64,000 bases of DNA. Source: JANWHQ01 sp963775275 (GTDB taxonomy: Bacteria; Pseudomonadota; Alphaproteobacteria; Caulobacterales; Caulobacteraceae). Positions within the stretch are counted from its first letter, which is position 1, and each line of letters opens with the position of its first letter. The notes below the pieces were generated by a model, which made no database searches, was not told the origin of the DNA, and saw only the letters and a program-made list of their open reading frames with translations. This document shows positions 50,930-59,896 of the stretch, in pieces. Where the stretch lies: NCBI GenBank assembly GCA_963775275.1, contig CAVZII010000005.1, positions 4,154,001-4,218,000 of the forward strand, in the 5' to 3' direction. The translations under genes were made by a program, and so were the position numbers.

Positions 50930-51543
50930 TCGGGCGCACCCTCCCCGCTCTTGATCTGGACGACCTGCATCCCGCCGGCGCGGGTGCGCGCGACCTGCCG
51001 CGAGACGGACTGGCGGCGCACATAGGGACGGTGATGCAGGGTCAGGACGATCGCGCCGATCATGGCGATCAGAAGCACGATCCCGGCCGCCTGGAAGAAG
51101 TAGACGTAGTCCGTGTAGAGCACCTTGCCGATCGCCTCGGCGTTGGTGAGATCGGGAGAAGCGACCATTGGCGCGGCGTTCCTGCCCGCCGCGCCGTGGG
51201 TCGCCACGGCGGAGGACACCATCACCATCTCGATCAAGAGGATCGCCGCAACCGCCAAGCCCAGCGGCAGGTAGCGGGCGAAGCCTTCGCGGAACTGGGC
51301 GAAGTCCACGTCCAGCATCATCACCACGAACAGGAACAGGACCGCGACGGCGCCGACGTAGACGACCACCAGCAGCATGGCCAGGAACTCCGCCCCCATC
51401 AGGACGAACAGCCCCGCGGCCGAGAAGAAGGCCAGGATCAGGAACAGCACCGAGTGGACCGGGTTGCGGGCGGAGATGACGCCCAGGGCCGCCCCTACGC
51501 TGACCACCGCCAGCAGATAGAAAGCGACCGCCTGCAGCTCCAC
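50926..51543 (-). CDS. nuoJ: NADH-quinone oxidoreductase subunit J
   Basis: A 205-residue complex I membrane subunit with five helices. NPVHSVLFLILAFFSAAGLF and LVVVYVGAVAVLFLFVVMML (the pi-bulge helix) are diagnostic. The ATG follows a BIME-like repeat that separates it from nuoI. Confidence 0.95.
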   Translation of the reverse strand: MELQAVAFYLLAVVSVGAALGVISARNPVHSVLFLILAFFSAAGLFVLMGAEFLAMLLVVVYVGAVAVLFLFVVMMLDVDFAQFREGFARYLPLGLAVAAILLIEMVMVSSAVATHGAAGRNAAPMVASPDLTNAEAIGKVLYTDYVYFFQAAGIVLLIAMIGAIVLTLHHRPYVRRQSVSRQVARTRAGGMQVVQIKSGEGAPE

Positions 51544-51573
51544 GCGCTATCCCTCTTCCGTTCCAATCTCACC

Positions 51574-51666
51574 ACCGTCATCCCCGGACTTGTTCCGGGG
51601 ACCCATGCACACTGCCTCACCGGCGAAGGCTGAGCTCATGGGTGGCCGGCACAAGGCCGGCCATCA
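51574..51666. repeat. BIME-like palindromic unit between nuoI and nuoJ
   Basis: Another copy of the array family, with CCGTCATCCCCGG hairpin, ACCCATGCACAC, spacer, then CATGGGTGGCCGG and a closing GGCCGGCCAT hairpin. The spacer differs from that of the array units. It occupies most of the nuoI-nuoJ gap. Confidence 0.9.
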
Positions 51667-51710
51667 TAAATGCGGAGGGGAATCTCCCCTCCGCGATTTG
51701 CCGCGCTGTC

Positions 51711-52202
51711 TTAGCGATAGGCCGCGTCCAGTTCCAGGTTCTTCGCGATCTCCCGCTCCCAGCGGTCGCCGTTGGCGAGCAGGCGCTCCTTGTCGTAGAG
51801 CAGCTCCTCACGGGTCTCGGTGGCGAACTCGAAGTTCGGGCCCTCGACGATGGCGTCCACCGGGCAGGCCTCCTGGCAGAGCCCGCAGTAGATGCACTTG
51901 ACCATGTCGATGTCGTAGCGGGTCGTCCGGCGCGAGCCGTCATCGCGAGGCTCGGCCTCGATGGTGATGGCCTGGGCCGGGCAGATCGCCTCGCAGAGCT
52001 TGCAGGCGATGCAGCGCTCCTCGCCGTTGGGATAGCGACGAAGGGCGTGCTCGCCCCGGAACCTGGGCGACAGCGGCCCCTTCTCGAAGGGGTAGTTCAC
52101 CGTCTTCTTGGGCTGGAGCATGTACTTGAAGGCCAATCCCGTGGCCCCCAGGAAATCCATCAGGGCCGCGCCCCGGGCTGCTTGGACGATACGCTCGAGC
52201 AT
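51711..52202 (-). CDS. nuoI: NADH-quinone oxidoreductase subunit I
   Basis: A 163-residue subunit holding iron-sulfur clusters N6a and N6b that pass electrons toward NuoB. Two ferredoxin motifs are intact: CIACKLCEAICPAQAI and CIYCGLCQEACPVDAI. The N-terminal amphipathic helix and GEHALRRYPNGEERC are typical. It starts 4 bp after a small lipoprotein gene. Confidence 0.96.
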   Translation of the reverse strand: MLERIVQAARGAALMDFLGATGLAFKYMLQPKKTVNYPFEKGPLSPRFRGEHALRRYPNGEERCIACKLCEAICPAQAITIEAEPRDDGSRRTTRYDIDMVKCIYCGLCQEACPVDAIVEGPNFEFATETREELLYDKERLLANGDRWEREIAKNLELDAAYR

Positions 52203-52205
52203 GGA

Positions 52206-52427
52206 TCAGTGACCTGTACAGATGTAGTCGCCGGGCGCGGTCCCGTCCGAGCCGGGCCGCTGGCGAAGCGCGCCGTCCTTGCAGCGCTGGGCCGCCTGAT
52301 GCTGGGCGTCGGCGGCCTGGCCGCGCCCGACGGAATCGCCGGGATCGCCAAGCTGGTAGGGCGCGCAGGCGGCAAGCCCGGCGCCTGCGGCGAGCGTCGC
52401 CGCGACGACGAGGATGCGCCGGCTCAC
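52206..52427 (-). CDS. Small putative lipoprotein between nuoH and nuoI
   Basis: A 73-residue ORF starting at GTG 52427, which overlaps the nuoH stop as GTGA. The N-terminus SRRILVVAATLAAGAGLAAC ends in a lipobox (LAAC), predicting a lipid-anchored periplasmic peptide after cleavage. The mature part is small and polar with two more cysteines (AQRCKDG, DYICTGH) that could pair. It matches no family I can name. Its place within the operon and tight spacing to nuoI support a real gene. Confidence 0.75.
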   Translation of the reverse strand: MSRRILVVAATLAAGAGLAACAPYQLGDPGDSVGRGQAADAQHQAAQRCKDGALRQRPGSDGTAPGDYICTGH

Positions 52428-53473
52428 GACGCCGCTCCGAACACGCGCCAGGCGCCGATCAGGGCGACGGCGAGGAGGGTCGTGGGCAGGAAGACCTTCC
52501 AGCCCAGCCGCATGAGCTGGTCGTAGCGGTAGCGGGGGACGATCGCCTTGACGATGGCGAAGGCGATGAAGAAGGCCACCACCTTGATCGCGAAGACCAG
52601 CAGGAAGAACAGGTTCTGCAGGACCTGCGGCCAATGGTCGAGGAAGCCGGTGGGGAAGCCGGGCCGCCAGCCGCCGAAGAACAGGATCGAGGCCATGGCG
52701 CACATCAGCACGATGTTGGCGTACTCGCCGATCATGAAGAGCAGGTAGGGGGTCGAGGAGTACTCGACCTGGTAGCCGGCTACGAGTTCGGACTCCGCCT
52801 CGGGCAGATCGAAGGGCGGGCGGTTGGTCTCGGCGAGGGCCGAGACGAAGAAGATCACCGCCATCGGCAGCATGACCACGATCGTGGGCAGGGCGAAGGC
52901 GTGCCAATGCCAGAACCAGCCGGCCTGGTGATCGACGATCTTCGTTAGGTTCATCGAGCCGGAGAGCAGGATCACCGTGACCAGCACGAAGCCGATGGAG
53001 ACCTCGTAGCTCACCATCTGGGCCGCCGAGCGAAGGCTCCCCAGGAAGGGGTACTTCGAGTTGGACGCCCAGCCGCCCATGATGATGCCGTAGACGCCGA
53101 GCGAGGAGATCGCGAGCAGGTAGAGGATTCCGACGTTGATGTTCGACACGACCCAGCCGGGCGCCATGGGGATCACAGCCCAGGCGCCGAAGGCGAGGAC
53201 GAAGCTGATCAGGGGCGCGAGCAGGAACACCGCCTTGTCGGCCCCGTCGGGGATGACGATCTCCTTCAGCACGAACTTGCCGAAGTCGGCGAAGGACTGG
53301 AACAGGCCGAAAGGCCCCACGACGTTGGGGCCCTTGCGCATCTGGACCCCGGCCCAGACCTTGCGGTCGCCCCAGAGCAGGAAGGCCAGCGAGATCAGGA
53401 CGCCGACCATGACCAGCACGATCTGGCCGACCGTGATGCCGAACCAGGCCAGGGGTGAGAAGCCAGCGCCCAT
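52424..53473 (-). CDS. nuoH: NADH-quinone oxidoreductase subunit H
   Basis: A 349-residue membrane subunit forming part of the quinone chamber. RKGPNVVGPFGLFQSFADF, the acidic loop with ETNRPPFDLPEAESELVAGY, and FFAIKV-like later helices identify it. It lies 3 bp after nuoG. Confidence 0.96.
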   Translation of the reverse strand: MGAGFSPLAWFGITVGQIVLVMVGVLISLAFLLWGDRKVWAGVQMRKGPNVVGPFGLFQSFADFGKFVLKEIVIPDGADKAVFLLAPLISFVLAFGAWAVIPMAPGWVVSNINVGILYLLAISSLGVYGIIMGGWASNSKYPFLGSLRSAAQMVSYEVSIGFVLVTVILLSGSMNLTKIVDHQAGWFWHWHAFALPTIVVMLPMAVIFFVSALAETNRPPFDLPEAESELVAGYQVEYSSTPYLLFMIGEYANIVLMCAMASILFFGGWRPGFPTGFLDHWPQVLQNLFFLLVFAIKVVAFFIAFAIVKAIVPRYRYDQLMRLGWKVFLPTTLLAVALIGAWRVFGAAS

Positions 53474-53476
53474 GCC

Positions 53477-55546
53477 CTACTCCGCCGCCACAAGTCCGCC
53501 GCGCCGATCGGCGGCCACGGCCGAGCACTCGGCCATGGTCACGCTCGCCCGCGCGATCGGGTTGGTCTGATAGAAGTCCTTGATCGGGCTTGCAAAGGGC
53601 TCTGACGAGACCTTGCCCTTGGCGCCCAGCCTGGACGGATCAAACTTGGCCGCGCCGGCCGCGCCGGGGACGTAATCGACCTGGCCGAAGCTCGGATGGT
53701 CGGCGAACAGCCTGGCCCTGAGCTCGTCCAGGGAATCGTAGGGGAGCCTGGCGCCGAGCTTGTCGGACAGGGCCCGCAGGATCGCCCAGTCCTCGCGGGC
53801 CTCGCCCTTGGGAAAGACCGCGCGGTTGGCGAGCTGGACCCGCCCTTCGGTGTTCACATAGACGCCCGGCTTCTCGGTGTAGGCCGCGCCCGGAAGGACC
53901 ACGTCGGCCTTGTGCGCGCCGCGGTCGCCGTGGGTCCCCAGATAGACGACGAAGGCGTCGCTCTGCGACAGGTCGATCTCGTCCGCGCCCAGGAGGAAGA
54001 GGACGTCGAGCGCGCCCTTGGCGACCATCCGGGCGGCCGAGAGGCCGTCCTTCCCCGGGACGAACCCGAGGTCGAGGCCGCCCACGCGCGCGGCGGCCGT
54101 GTGCAGGACGTTGAAGCCGTTCCAGCCCTCGCGGACCAGGCCGCAGGCCGCGGCGAGCTGGCCGGCCAGCTGCAGCACCTGGGCGCCGTCGGCTCGCGCC
54201 AGGGCGCCCTGCCCCAGGACCAGCATCGGGTTCGAGGCGGCCCTGAGCGCCTCGGCGAACTCGCCCTTGCCCGCGGCGAGGTCCGCCAGGGTGGAGGGAC
54301 CCGCGCCGAGGTAGTCGTAGGGATAGGTCAGGTCGGTCCGCTCGCCGATGACGCCGACCTTCAGACGACCGGTTAGCCACCGCTTGCGGATCCGCGCGTT
54401 CAGCACTGGCGCCTCGAGGCGCGGATCGGTCCCGACCAGGAGGATCACGTCGGCCTGCTCGATCCCGGCGATGGAGGAGTTGAACAGCCAGCCCTCGCGC
54501 GGGCTCGCGCCCAGGGCCGCGCCGTCCTGGCGGCAGTCGAGGTTCCTGACCCCGAGCCCCGAGAACAGGTCGAGCGCCGCCTTCATGGACTCGGCGTCCT
54601 GCAGGTCGCCGGCGATGACGCCGATCCGGTCGGGCGGGGCCTTCTTCAGCCGGGCGGCCACGGCGTCGAAGGCCTCGGCCCAGGTCGCCGGCGCGAGCTT
54701 GTCCCGTATACGGACAAACGGTCGGTCCAGCCGCTGGCGCATCAGTCCGTCCACGGCGTGGCGCGTCTTGTCGGAGATCCACTCCTCGTTCACGTCGTCG
54801 TTGACGCGCGGCAGGATGCGCATGACCTCGGGCCCGCGGGCGTCGGCGCGGATGTTCGAGCCGAGCGCGTCCATCACGTCTATGGTCTCGGTCTTCTTCA
54901 GCTCCCAGGGCCGGGCGTTGAAGGCGTAGGGCCGCGAGGTGAGCGCCCCGACCGGGCAGAGGTCCACGATGTTGCCCGACAGCTCCGAGCCAACCGCGCT
55001 CTCGAGGTAGGTGGTGATCTCCATGTCCTCGCCGCGGCCGATGGCGCCGATCTCGGGCGAGCCGGCCACCTCGGTGATGAAGCGGATGCAGCGGGTGCAC
55101 TGGATGCACCGCGTCATCACGGTCTTCACCAGCGGGCCCATGTACTTCTCTTCGACGGCCCGCTTGTTCTCCTTGTAGCGGGTGTCGTCGCGTCCGTAGC
55201 CCAGGGTCTCGTCCTGGAGGTCGCATTCCCCGCCCTGGTCGCAGATCGGGCAGTCGAGCGGGTGGTTGATCAGCAGGAACTCGAGCACGCCCTCGCGCGC
55301 CTTCTTCACCATCGGCGTGTTGGTGAAGATCTCCATGTTCTCGGCCGCGGGAAGCGCGCAGGAGGCCTGGGGCTTGGGCGGCCCGGGCTTCACCTCGACC
55401 AGGCACATGCGGCAGTTGCCGGCGATCGACAGGCGCTCGTGATAGCAGAAGCGCGGGATCTCCTGGCCCGCCAGCTCGGCCACCTGGAGCACGGACATCC
55501 CGGGCTCGAACTCGACCTCCTGGCCGTTGACCTTGGCGATGGGCAT
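53477..55546 (-). CDS. nuoG: NADH-quinone oxidoreductase subunit G
   Basis: A 689-residue peripheral subunit with several iron-sulfur clusters. The N-terminal 2Fe-2S domain has CRMCLVEV; DCPICDQGGECDLQ, the His-cysteine ligand region and CIQCTRCIRFITEVAGS hold 4Fe-4S clusters. The molybdopterin-like C-terminal domain lacks cofactor as usual. It starts as TAATG overlapping a small coiled-coil ORF. Confidence 0.95.
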   Translation of the reverse strand: MPIAKVNGQEVEFEPGMSVLQVAELAGQEIPRFCYHERLSIAGNCRMCLVEVKPGPPKPQASCALPAAENMEIFTNTPMVKKAREGVLEFLLINHPLDCPICDQGGECDLQDETLGYGRDDTRYKENKRAVEEKYMGPLVKTVMTRCIQCTRCIRFITEVAGSPEIGAIGRGEDMEITTYLESAVGSELSGNIVDLCPVGALTSRPYAFNARPWELKKTETIDVMDALGSNIRADARGPEVMRILPRVNDDVNEEWISDKTRHAVDGLMRQRLDRPFVRIRDKLAPATWAEAFDAVAARLKKAPPDRIGVIAGDLQDAESMKAALDLFSGLGVRNLDCRQDGAALGASPREGWLFNSSIAGIEQADVILLVGTDPRLEAPVLNARIRKRWLTGRLKVGVIGERTDLTYPYDYLGAGPSTLADLAAGKGEFAEALRAASNPMLVLGQGALARADGAQVLQLAGQLAAACGLVREGWNGFNVLHTAAARVGGLDLGFVPGKDGLSAARMVAKGALDVLFLLGADEIDLSQSDAFVVYLGTHGDRGAHKADVVLPGAAYTEKPGVYVNTEGRVQLANRAVFPKGEAREDWAILRALSDKLGARLPYDSLDELRARLFADHPSFGQVDYVPGAAGAAKFDPSRLGAKGKVSSEPFASPIKDFYQTNPIARASVTMAECSAVAADRRGGLVAAE

Positions 55547-55788
55547 TACTCGCGCACTCCCGGCGGGATATCGACGAGGTCAAGGCGTCGCTCGATCCGT
55601 TCGACCCGATTTTCGATGCGGTCGAGGCGACGGTTCACGCCCGCGAGCCCCTCCTCGACGCCAGTCATGCGGACCTTGAGGTCCCGCATATCGTCTCCAA
55701 CCCTGTCGAGCTTGGCCTCGAGGCGCTGAGCGCGCTCCTCGACGCGGCGAAGGATGGCGAGGACCAGGTTGTCGGGCTCTTCCGCCAA
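55546..55788 (-). CDS. Small coiled-coil protein between nuoF and nuoG
   Basis: An 80-residue ORF starting at TTG 55788 after GGAG, with stop TAA overlapping the nuoG ATG. Most of it is a heptad-patterned helix: AILRRVEERAQRLEAKLDRV, MRDLKVRMTGVEEGL, NRRLDRIENRVERIERRLD. Similar short coiled-coil proteins are common, scattered in Rhizobiales and Caulobacterales genomes, with unknown function. Complex I is not known to need it; it may be an inserted gene that keeps operon coupling. Confidence 0.75.
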   Translation of the reverse strand: MAEEPDNLVLAILRRVEERAQRLEAKLDRVGDDMRDLKVRMTGVEEGLAGVNRRLDRIENRVERIERRLDLVDIPPGVRE

Positions 55789-55793
55789 GGCCG

Positions 55794-57113
55794 CTACTCC
55801 GCCGCCACGAGTGTCGCGCCCTGAACGTGCGGGCGGCCGGTGCGATAGCTCGCGATCCGCGCCTCCACCTCGGGGCGGAAATGGCGGAACAGGCCCTGGA
55901 TCGGCCAGGCGGCCGCGTCGCCGAGGGCGCAGATGGTGTGGCCCTCCACCTGAGAGGCGACGTCGAGCAACAGGTCGATCTCGCGCATCTCGGCCTCGCC
56001 GGTGCACATGCGCTCCATCACCCGCCACATCCAACCGGTGCCTTCGCGGCAGGGCGTGCACTGGCCGCAGCTCTCGTGCTTGAAGAAGTAGGAGAGCCTG
56101 GCGATGGACCGGACCACGTCGGCGGACTTGTCCATGACGATGACGGCCGCGGTGCCCAGGCCCGACTTCAGCTCCTTGAGGCTGTCGAAGTCCATCAGCG
56201 CCGTCTCGCACTGCTCGGCCGGGATCAGGGGCGTGGAGGCGCCGCCGGGAATGACGGCCTTGAGGTTCCCCCAGCCGCCGCGCACGCCGCCGCCATGGAC
56301 CTCGATGAGGTCCTTCAGCGGGATCGACATGGATTCCTCGACGTTGCACGGCGTGTTCACGTGACCCGAGATCGACATCACCTTGGTCCCGGTGTTGTTC
56401 GGCCGCCCGAACGCGGAGAACCAGCCCGCGCCGCGGCGCAGGATCGTGCCGGCGACGGCGATGGACTCCACGTTGTTGACCGTGGTCGGGCAGCCGTAGA
56501 TGCCGGCGCCCGCCGGGAACGGCGGCTTCAGCCGCGGCTGGCCCTTCTTGCCCTCGAAGCTCTCCATCAGGGCGGTCTCGTCGCCGCAGATGTAGGCCCC
56601 GCCGCCGTGGTGGACGAAGATGTCCAGGTCCCAGTCGTGGACGTTGTCCTTGCCGATCAGGCGGGTGGCGTAGGCCTGCTTGATCGCCGCCTCGAGGATC
56701 TCGCGCTCGTAGACGTATTCGCCGCGGATGTAGATGTAGGCCGTGTGGGCCAGCATCGCACGGCAGGCGATCAGGCAGCCTTCGAGCAGCAGGTGCGGGT
56801 CGTGGCGCAGGATCTCGCGGTCCTTGCAGGTGCCGGGCTCGGATTCGTCGGCGTTGACCAGCAGGTAGTGCGGCTTTCCGGCCCGGACCTCCTTGGGCAT
56901 GAACGACCACTTCAGCCCGGTGGCGAAGCCCGCCCCGCCCCGGCCCCTCAGGCCCGAGGCCTTCATCTGGTCGATGATCCAGTCGCGTCCGTAGGCCACG
57001 ATCTCGCGGGTCCCGTTCCACGCCCCGCGCGCCCTCGCCGCCTCCAGGCCCCAGTCCTGCAGGCCGTAGAGGTTGGTGAAGATGCGGTCCTTGTCCTCGA
57101 GGATTCCCGGCAT
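55794..57113 (-). CDS. nuoF: NADH-quinone oxidoreductase subunit F
   Basis: A 439-residue subunit that binds FMN and NADH and carries cluster N3. GRGGAGFATGLKWSFMP and NADESEPGTCKDREI form the nucleotide sites; CGQCTPCREGTGW plus a later Cys bind the 4Fe-4S cluster. The start lies 3 bp after a small membrane protein gene. Confidence 0.96.
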   Translation of the reverse strand: MPGILEDKDRIFTNLYGLQDWGLEAARARGAWNGTREIVAYGRDWIIDQMKASGLRGRGGAGFATGLKWSFMPKEVRAGKPHYLLVNADESEPGTCKDREILRHDPHLLLEGCLIACRAMLAHTAYIYIRGEYVYEREILEAAIKQAYATRLIGKDNVHDWDLDIFVHHGGGAYICGDETALMESFEGKKGQPRLKPPFPAGAGIYGCPTTVNNVESIAVAGTILRRGAGWFSAFGRPNNTGTKVMSISGHVNTPCNVEESMSIPLKDLIEVHGGGVRGGWGNLKAVIPGGASTPLIPAEQCETALMDFDSLKELKSGLGTAAVIVMDKSADVVRSIARLSYFFKHESCGQCTPCREGTGWMWRVMERMCTGEAEMREIDLLLDVASQVEGHTICALGDAAAWPIQGLFRHFRPEVEARIASYRTGRPHVQGATLVAAE

Positions 57114-57116
57114 GGG

Positions 57117-57479
57117 TCAGTCGTCCTGATCGAAAGGCTGGTCGCCGGGGTCGAACGGATGGGCGCGCGCATACCGCGTGCGCTGGAACATCACGTAGAA
57201 GAACAGGCCCCAGCCGAGGATGATGGCCGCGAGCGCCAGGTGCGCCGGCCGCGAATGGACGCCCGGACCGCGCAGGATCGCCCAGGCGAAGGTCGTCGCG
57301 CCCAGAAGCAGGGCAAGCCAGCCGAGACGCCGCGCCCGGCGCGCCACGCGGCGGATCTCGTTCACATAGGCGCCCCGGCGCACCAGGAAGACGACGTCGT
57401 CGGTCATGCCCTCGATGTCGGCCAGAACGGTGCGAAGGCCCCAGGGCCGGATCCGCAGGCCTGCGCGCCGGAGCTTCAT
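57117..57479 (-). CDS. Small membrane protein between nuoE and nuoF
   Basis: A 120-residue ORF starting at ATG 57479, overlapping the nuoE stop as ATGA. A basic N-terminal part (KLRRAGLRIRPWGLRT, VRRGAYVNEIRRVARRARR) is followed by two membrane helices (LGWLALLLGATTFAWAIL and LALAAIILGWGLFFYVMF) and an acidic tail. No named family recognised. Tight overlaps on both sides argue it is translated with complex I. Confidence 0.78.
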   Translation of the reverse strand: MKLRRAGLRIRPWGLRTVLADIEGMTDDVVFLVRRGAYVNEIRRVARRARRLGWLALLLGATTFAWAILRGPGVHSRPAHLALAAIILGWGLFFYVMFQRTRYARAHPFDPGDQPFDQDD

Positions 57480-58141
57480 TGCGCAGGCTCCGGCTTGGGA
57501 GCGTTGGGGATCTCGATCGGCTTGGCCTTGGAGCCGTCGTAGAGGCTGGGATCGGTCAAGGTTCTGGGCCCGCTCTCGGGGGCGGAGCCCTGGCGGCCGG
57601 CGTAGGAGCCGGGCTTGGGACTCAGGCCCGCCCTGAAGTCGTCGATGATCCGCCCGAGGATCTCGGGGGTCAGGTCCTCGTAATAGTAGTTGTTGATCTG
57701 GGCCATGGGCGCGTTGCAGCAGGCGCCCAGGCACTCGACCTCCTGCCAGGTGAAGAGGCCGTCGGCGGAGGTGTGATCCCTGGGTCCGATCTTCTCGCGG
57801 CAGACCTTCATCAAATCGTTGGCGCCGCGGAGCATGCAGGGCGTGGTGCCGCAGACCTGGACGACCGCGGCGCGGCCCACCGGCTCGAGCTGGAACATGG
57901 TGTAGAAGGTGGCGCACTCCAGGACCCGGATCACCGGCATCTCCAGGAGCTCGGCGACGGCCCGGATGGCGGGCTCGGGCACCCAGCCCTCCTGCTGCTG
58001 GACCAGCCACAGGACCGGCACCACGGCGGACTGCTGGCGGCCCGGCGGATACTTGGACATCCACCATTGCGCCGTCTCCAGCGTATTGGGCTGGAACGCG
58101 AACGAGGCCGGCTGGTCCTGGGCGAGACGTCTTACCGACAT
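57476..58141 (-). CDS. nuoE: NADH-quinone oxidoreductase subunit E
   Basis: A 221-residue thioredoxin-like subunit with 2Fe-2S cluster N1a. The four ligands lie in VCGTTPCML and VECLGACCNAP. The C-terminal tail (from about 165) is Lys/Pro-rich, as in other alphaproteobacterial NuoE. It overlaps the downstream small membrane ORF by 4 bp. Confidence 0.95.
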   Translation of the reverse strand: MSVRRLAQDQPASFAFQPNTLETAQWWMSKYPPGRQQSAVVPVLWLVQQQEGWVPEPAIRAVAELLEMPVIRVLECATFYTMFQLEPVGRAAVVQVCGTTPCMLRGANDLMKVCREKIGPRDHTSADGLFTWQEVECLGACCNAPMAQINNYYYEDLTPEILGRIIDDFRAGLSPKPGSYAGRQGSAPESGPRTLTDPSLYDGSKAKPIEIPNAPKPEPAQ

Positions 58142-58151
58142 GCTTTGGCGC

Positions 58152-59381
58152 TCAACGGTCGATCTCCCCGAACACGATGTCCAGCGAGCCGAGGATGGCG
58201 GAGACGTCGGCCAGCATGTGGCCGCGGTTCATCCAGTCCATGGCCTGCAGGTGCGGGAAGCCCGGCGCCCTGATCTTGCAGCGGTAGGGCCTGTTGGTCC
58301 CGTCCGCGACCAGATAGACGCCGAACTCGCCCTTGGGCGCCTCGACATAGGCGTAGACCTCGCCGGCGGGCACATGGAAGCCCTCGGTGTAGAGCTTGAA
58401 GTGGTGGATCAGCGCTTCCATGGAGCGCTTCATCTCCCCGCGGCGAGGCGGGGCGATCTTGCCGTCCTCGGTCAGGACCGGCCCCGGCGCTTTCGCCAGC
58501 AGGTCAAGGCACTGGACCATGATCTTCACGGACTGGCGCATCTCCTCCATGCGGCAGAGATAGCGGTCGTAGCAGTCGCCGTTCTTGCCGAGGGGGATCT
58601 CGAACTCGAGCTCGTCGTAGCACTCGTAGGGCTGGTTGCGGCGAAGGTCCCAGGGGACGCCAGAGCCCCGCAGCATCACTCCGGTGAAGCCCCAGGCGTA
58701 GGCCTGCTCTTTGGACACCACGCCGATGTCGACGTTGCGCTGCTTGAAGATGCGGTTGTTGGTGATCAGGCCCTCGATGTCGTCGAGCACCTTGGGGAAG
58801 GCCGCGCACCATAGGGCGATGTCATCGACCAACTGGGGCGTCAGGTCCTGGTGGACCCCGCCGGGGCGATAGTAGTTGGCGTGCAGGCGCGCGCCGGACG
58901 CCCGTTCGTAGAACACCATCAGCTTCTCGCGCTCTTCGAAGCCCCACAGCGGCGGGGTGAGCGCGCCCACGTCCATGGCCTGGGTGGTGACGTTGAGCAG
59001 ATGGCTCAGGATCCGGCCGATCTCGTCGAACAGCACCCGGATCAGCTGGGCGCGGCGCGGCGCCTCGATCTCGAGGAGCTTCTCGATGGCGAGCACGAAG
59101 GCGTGCTCCTGGTTCATCGGCGCGACGTAATCCAGCCGGTCGAAATAGGGTACGTCCTGGAGGTAGGTGCGCGCCTCCATCAGCTTCTCGGTGCCGCGGT
59201 GGAGCAGGCCGATGTGCGGATCCACCCGCTCGACCACCTCGCCGTCGAGCTCGAGCACGAGGCGCAAGACGCCGTGCGCCGCCGGGTGCTGGGGCCCGAA
59301 GTTGATGGTGAACTTGCGGCTTTCAGGCTCGGAGGCGACCGAGTCCGAAGGCGTCGGGATCGGCTGGGCGTCGTCTGCCAT
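58152..59381 (-). CDS. nuoD: NADH-quinone oxidoreductase subunit D
   Basis: A 409-residue subunit that forms the quinone site with NuoB. NFGPQHPAAHGVLRLVLEL, PHIGLLHRGTEKLME and GRILSHLLNVTTQAMD are the conserved motifs; the quinone-contact His and Tyr regions are intact. It is preceded by a small membrane ORF ending at the nuoD start. Confidence 0.96.
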   Translation of the reverse strand: MADDAQPIPTPSDSVASEPESRKFTINFGPQHPAAHGVLRLVLELDGEVVERVDPHIGLLHRGTEKLMEARTYLQDVPYFDRLDYVAPMNQEHAFVLAIEKLLEIEAPRRAQLIRVLFDEIGRILSHLLNVTTQAMDVGALTPPLWGFEEREKLMVFYERASGARLHANYYRPGGVHQDLTPQLVDDIALWCAAFPKVLDDIEGLITNNRIFKQRNVDIGVVSKEQAYAWGFTGVMLRGSGVPWDLRRNQPYECYDELEFEIPLGKNGDCYDRYLCRMEEMRQSVKIMVQCLDLLAKAPGPVLTEDGKIAPPRRGEMKRSMEALIHHFKLYTEGFHVPAGEVYAYVEAPKGEFGVYLVADGTNRPYRCKIRAPGFPHLQAMDWMNRGHMLADVSAILGSLDIVFGEIDR

Positions 59382-59789
59382 CTAGTCGTGCGCTCCAGCT
59401 TCGGCGGCGGCCTTGTCGCGCATGCCCACCGACACCAAGAAGCCTACGGCCAGCAAGGTGGCGCCGAGGATGGTGATGATGGTCCACTGCACGGGCCAGA
59501 CCGGCGTGAGCGCCACCGCCGACAGCGGAATCGCCAGCAGCACCGAGGAGGCGCCGAGCAGGGCGCTGCGAAGCTCGGACGCGTCGAGCCGGCGGACCGC
59601 CGCCCCCACCGCCAGGGTGATCACCGCCACCATGATGATGAGGCCGAGGTTCTGCAGGTGCAGCTCGGCGAGGTCCGGCGGGCGGCTGAACCAGCCCGTC
59701 AGGCGCGCGCCGATGGTGGCGAGGAAGGCGGTGGCGAAGGTCACGAGGAAGAATGCGATCGCTGAACGGATCGCCTGGCGCCGGGTCAT
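59382..59789 (-). CDS. Four-helix membrane protein between nuoC and nuoD
   Basis: A 135-residue ORF starting at ATG 59789 (MTRRQAIRSAIAFFLV) with four hydrophobic segments, the first two separated by the loop RLTGWFSRPPDLAEL. No family is recognised. Its stop codon is immediately followed by the nuoD ATG, so it is probably co-translated. The frame extends upstream without support. Confidence 0.72.
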   Translation of the reverse strand: MTRRQAIRSAIAFFLVTFATAFLATIGARLTGWFSRPPDLAELHLQNLGLIIMVAVITLAVGAAVRRLDASELRSALLGASSVLLAIPLSAVALTPVWPVQWTIITILGATLLAVGFLVSVGMRDKAAAEAGAHD

Positions 59790-59896
59790 GGCTTGTCCCC
59801 CCAAAGCCTGGTTGAGGGACGCACTATGGGCCGCTCGCAGGCCCGCGTCATCGCCCGCCGCGCGGCCGTCGTACAACGGACTGAGAGCGCCATGAC

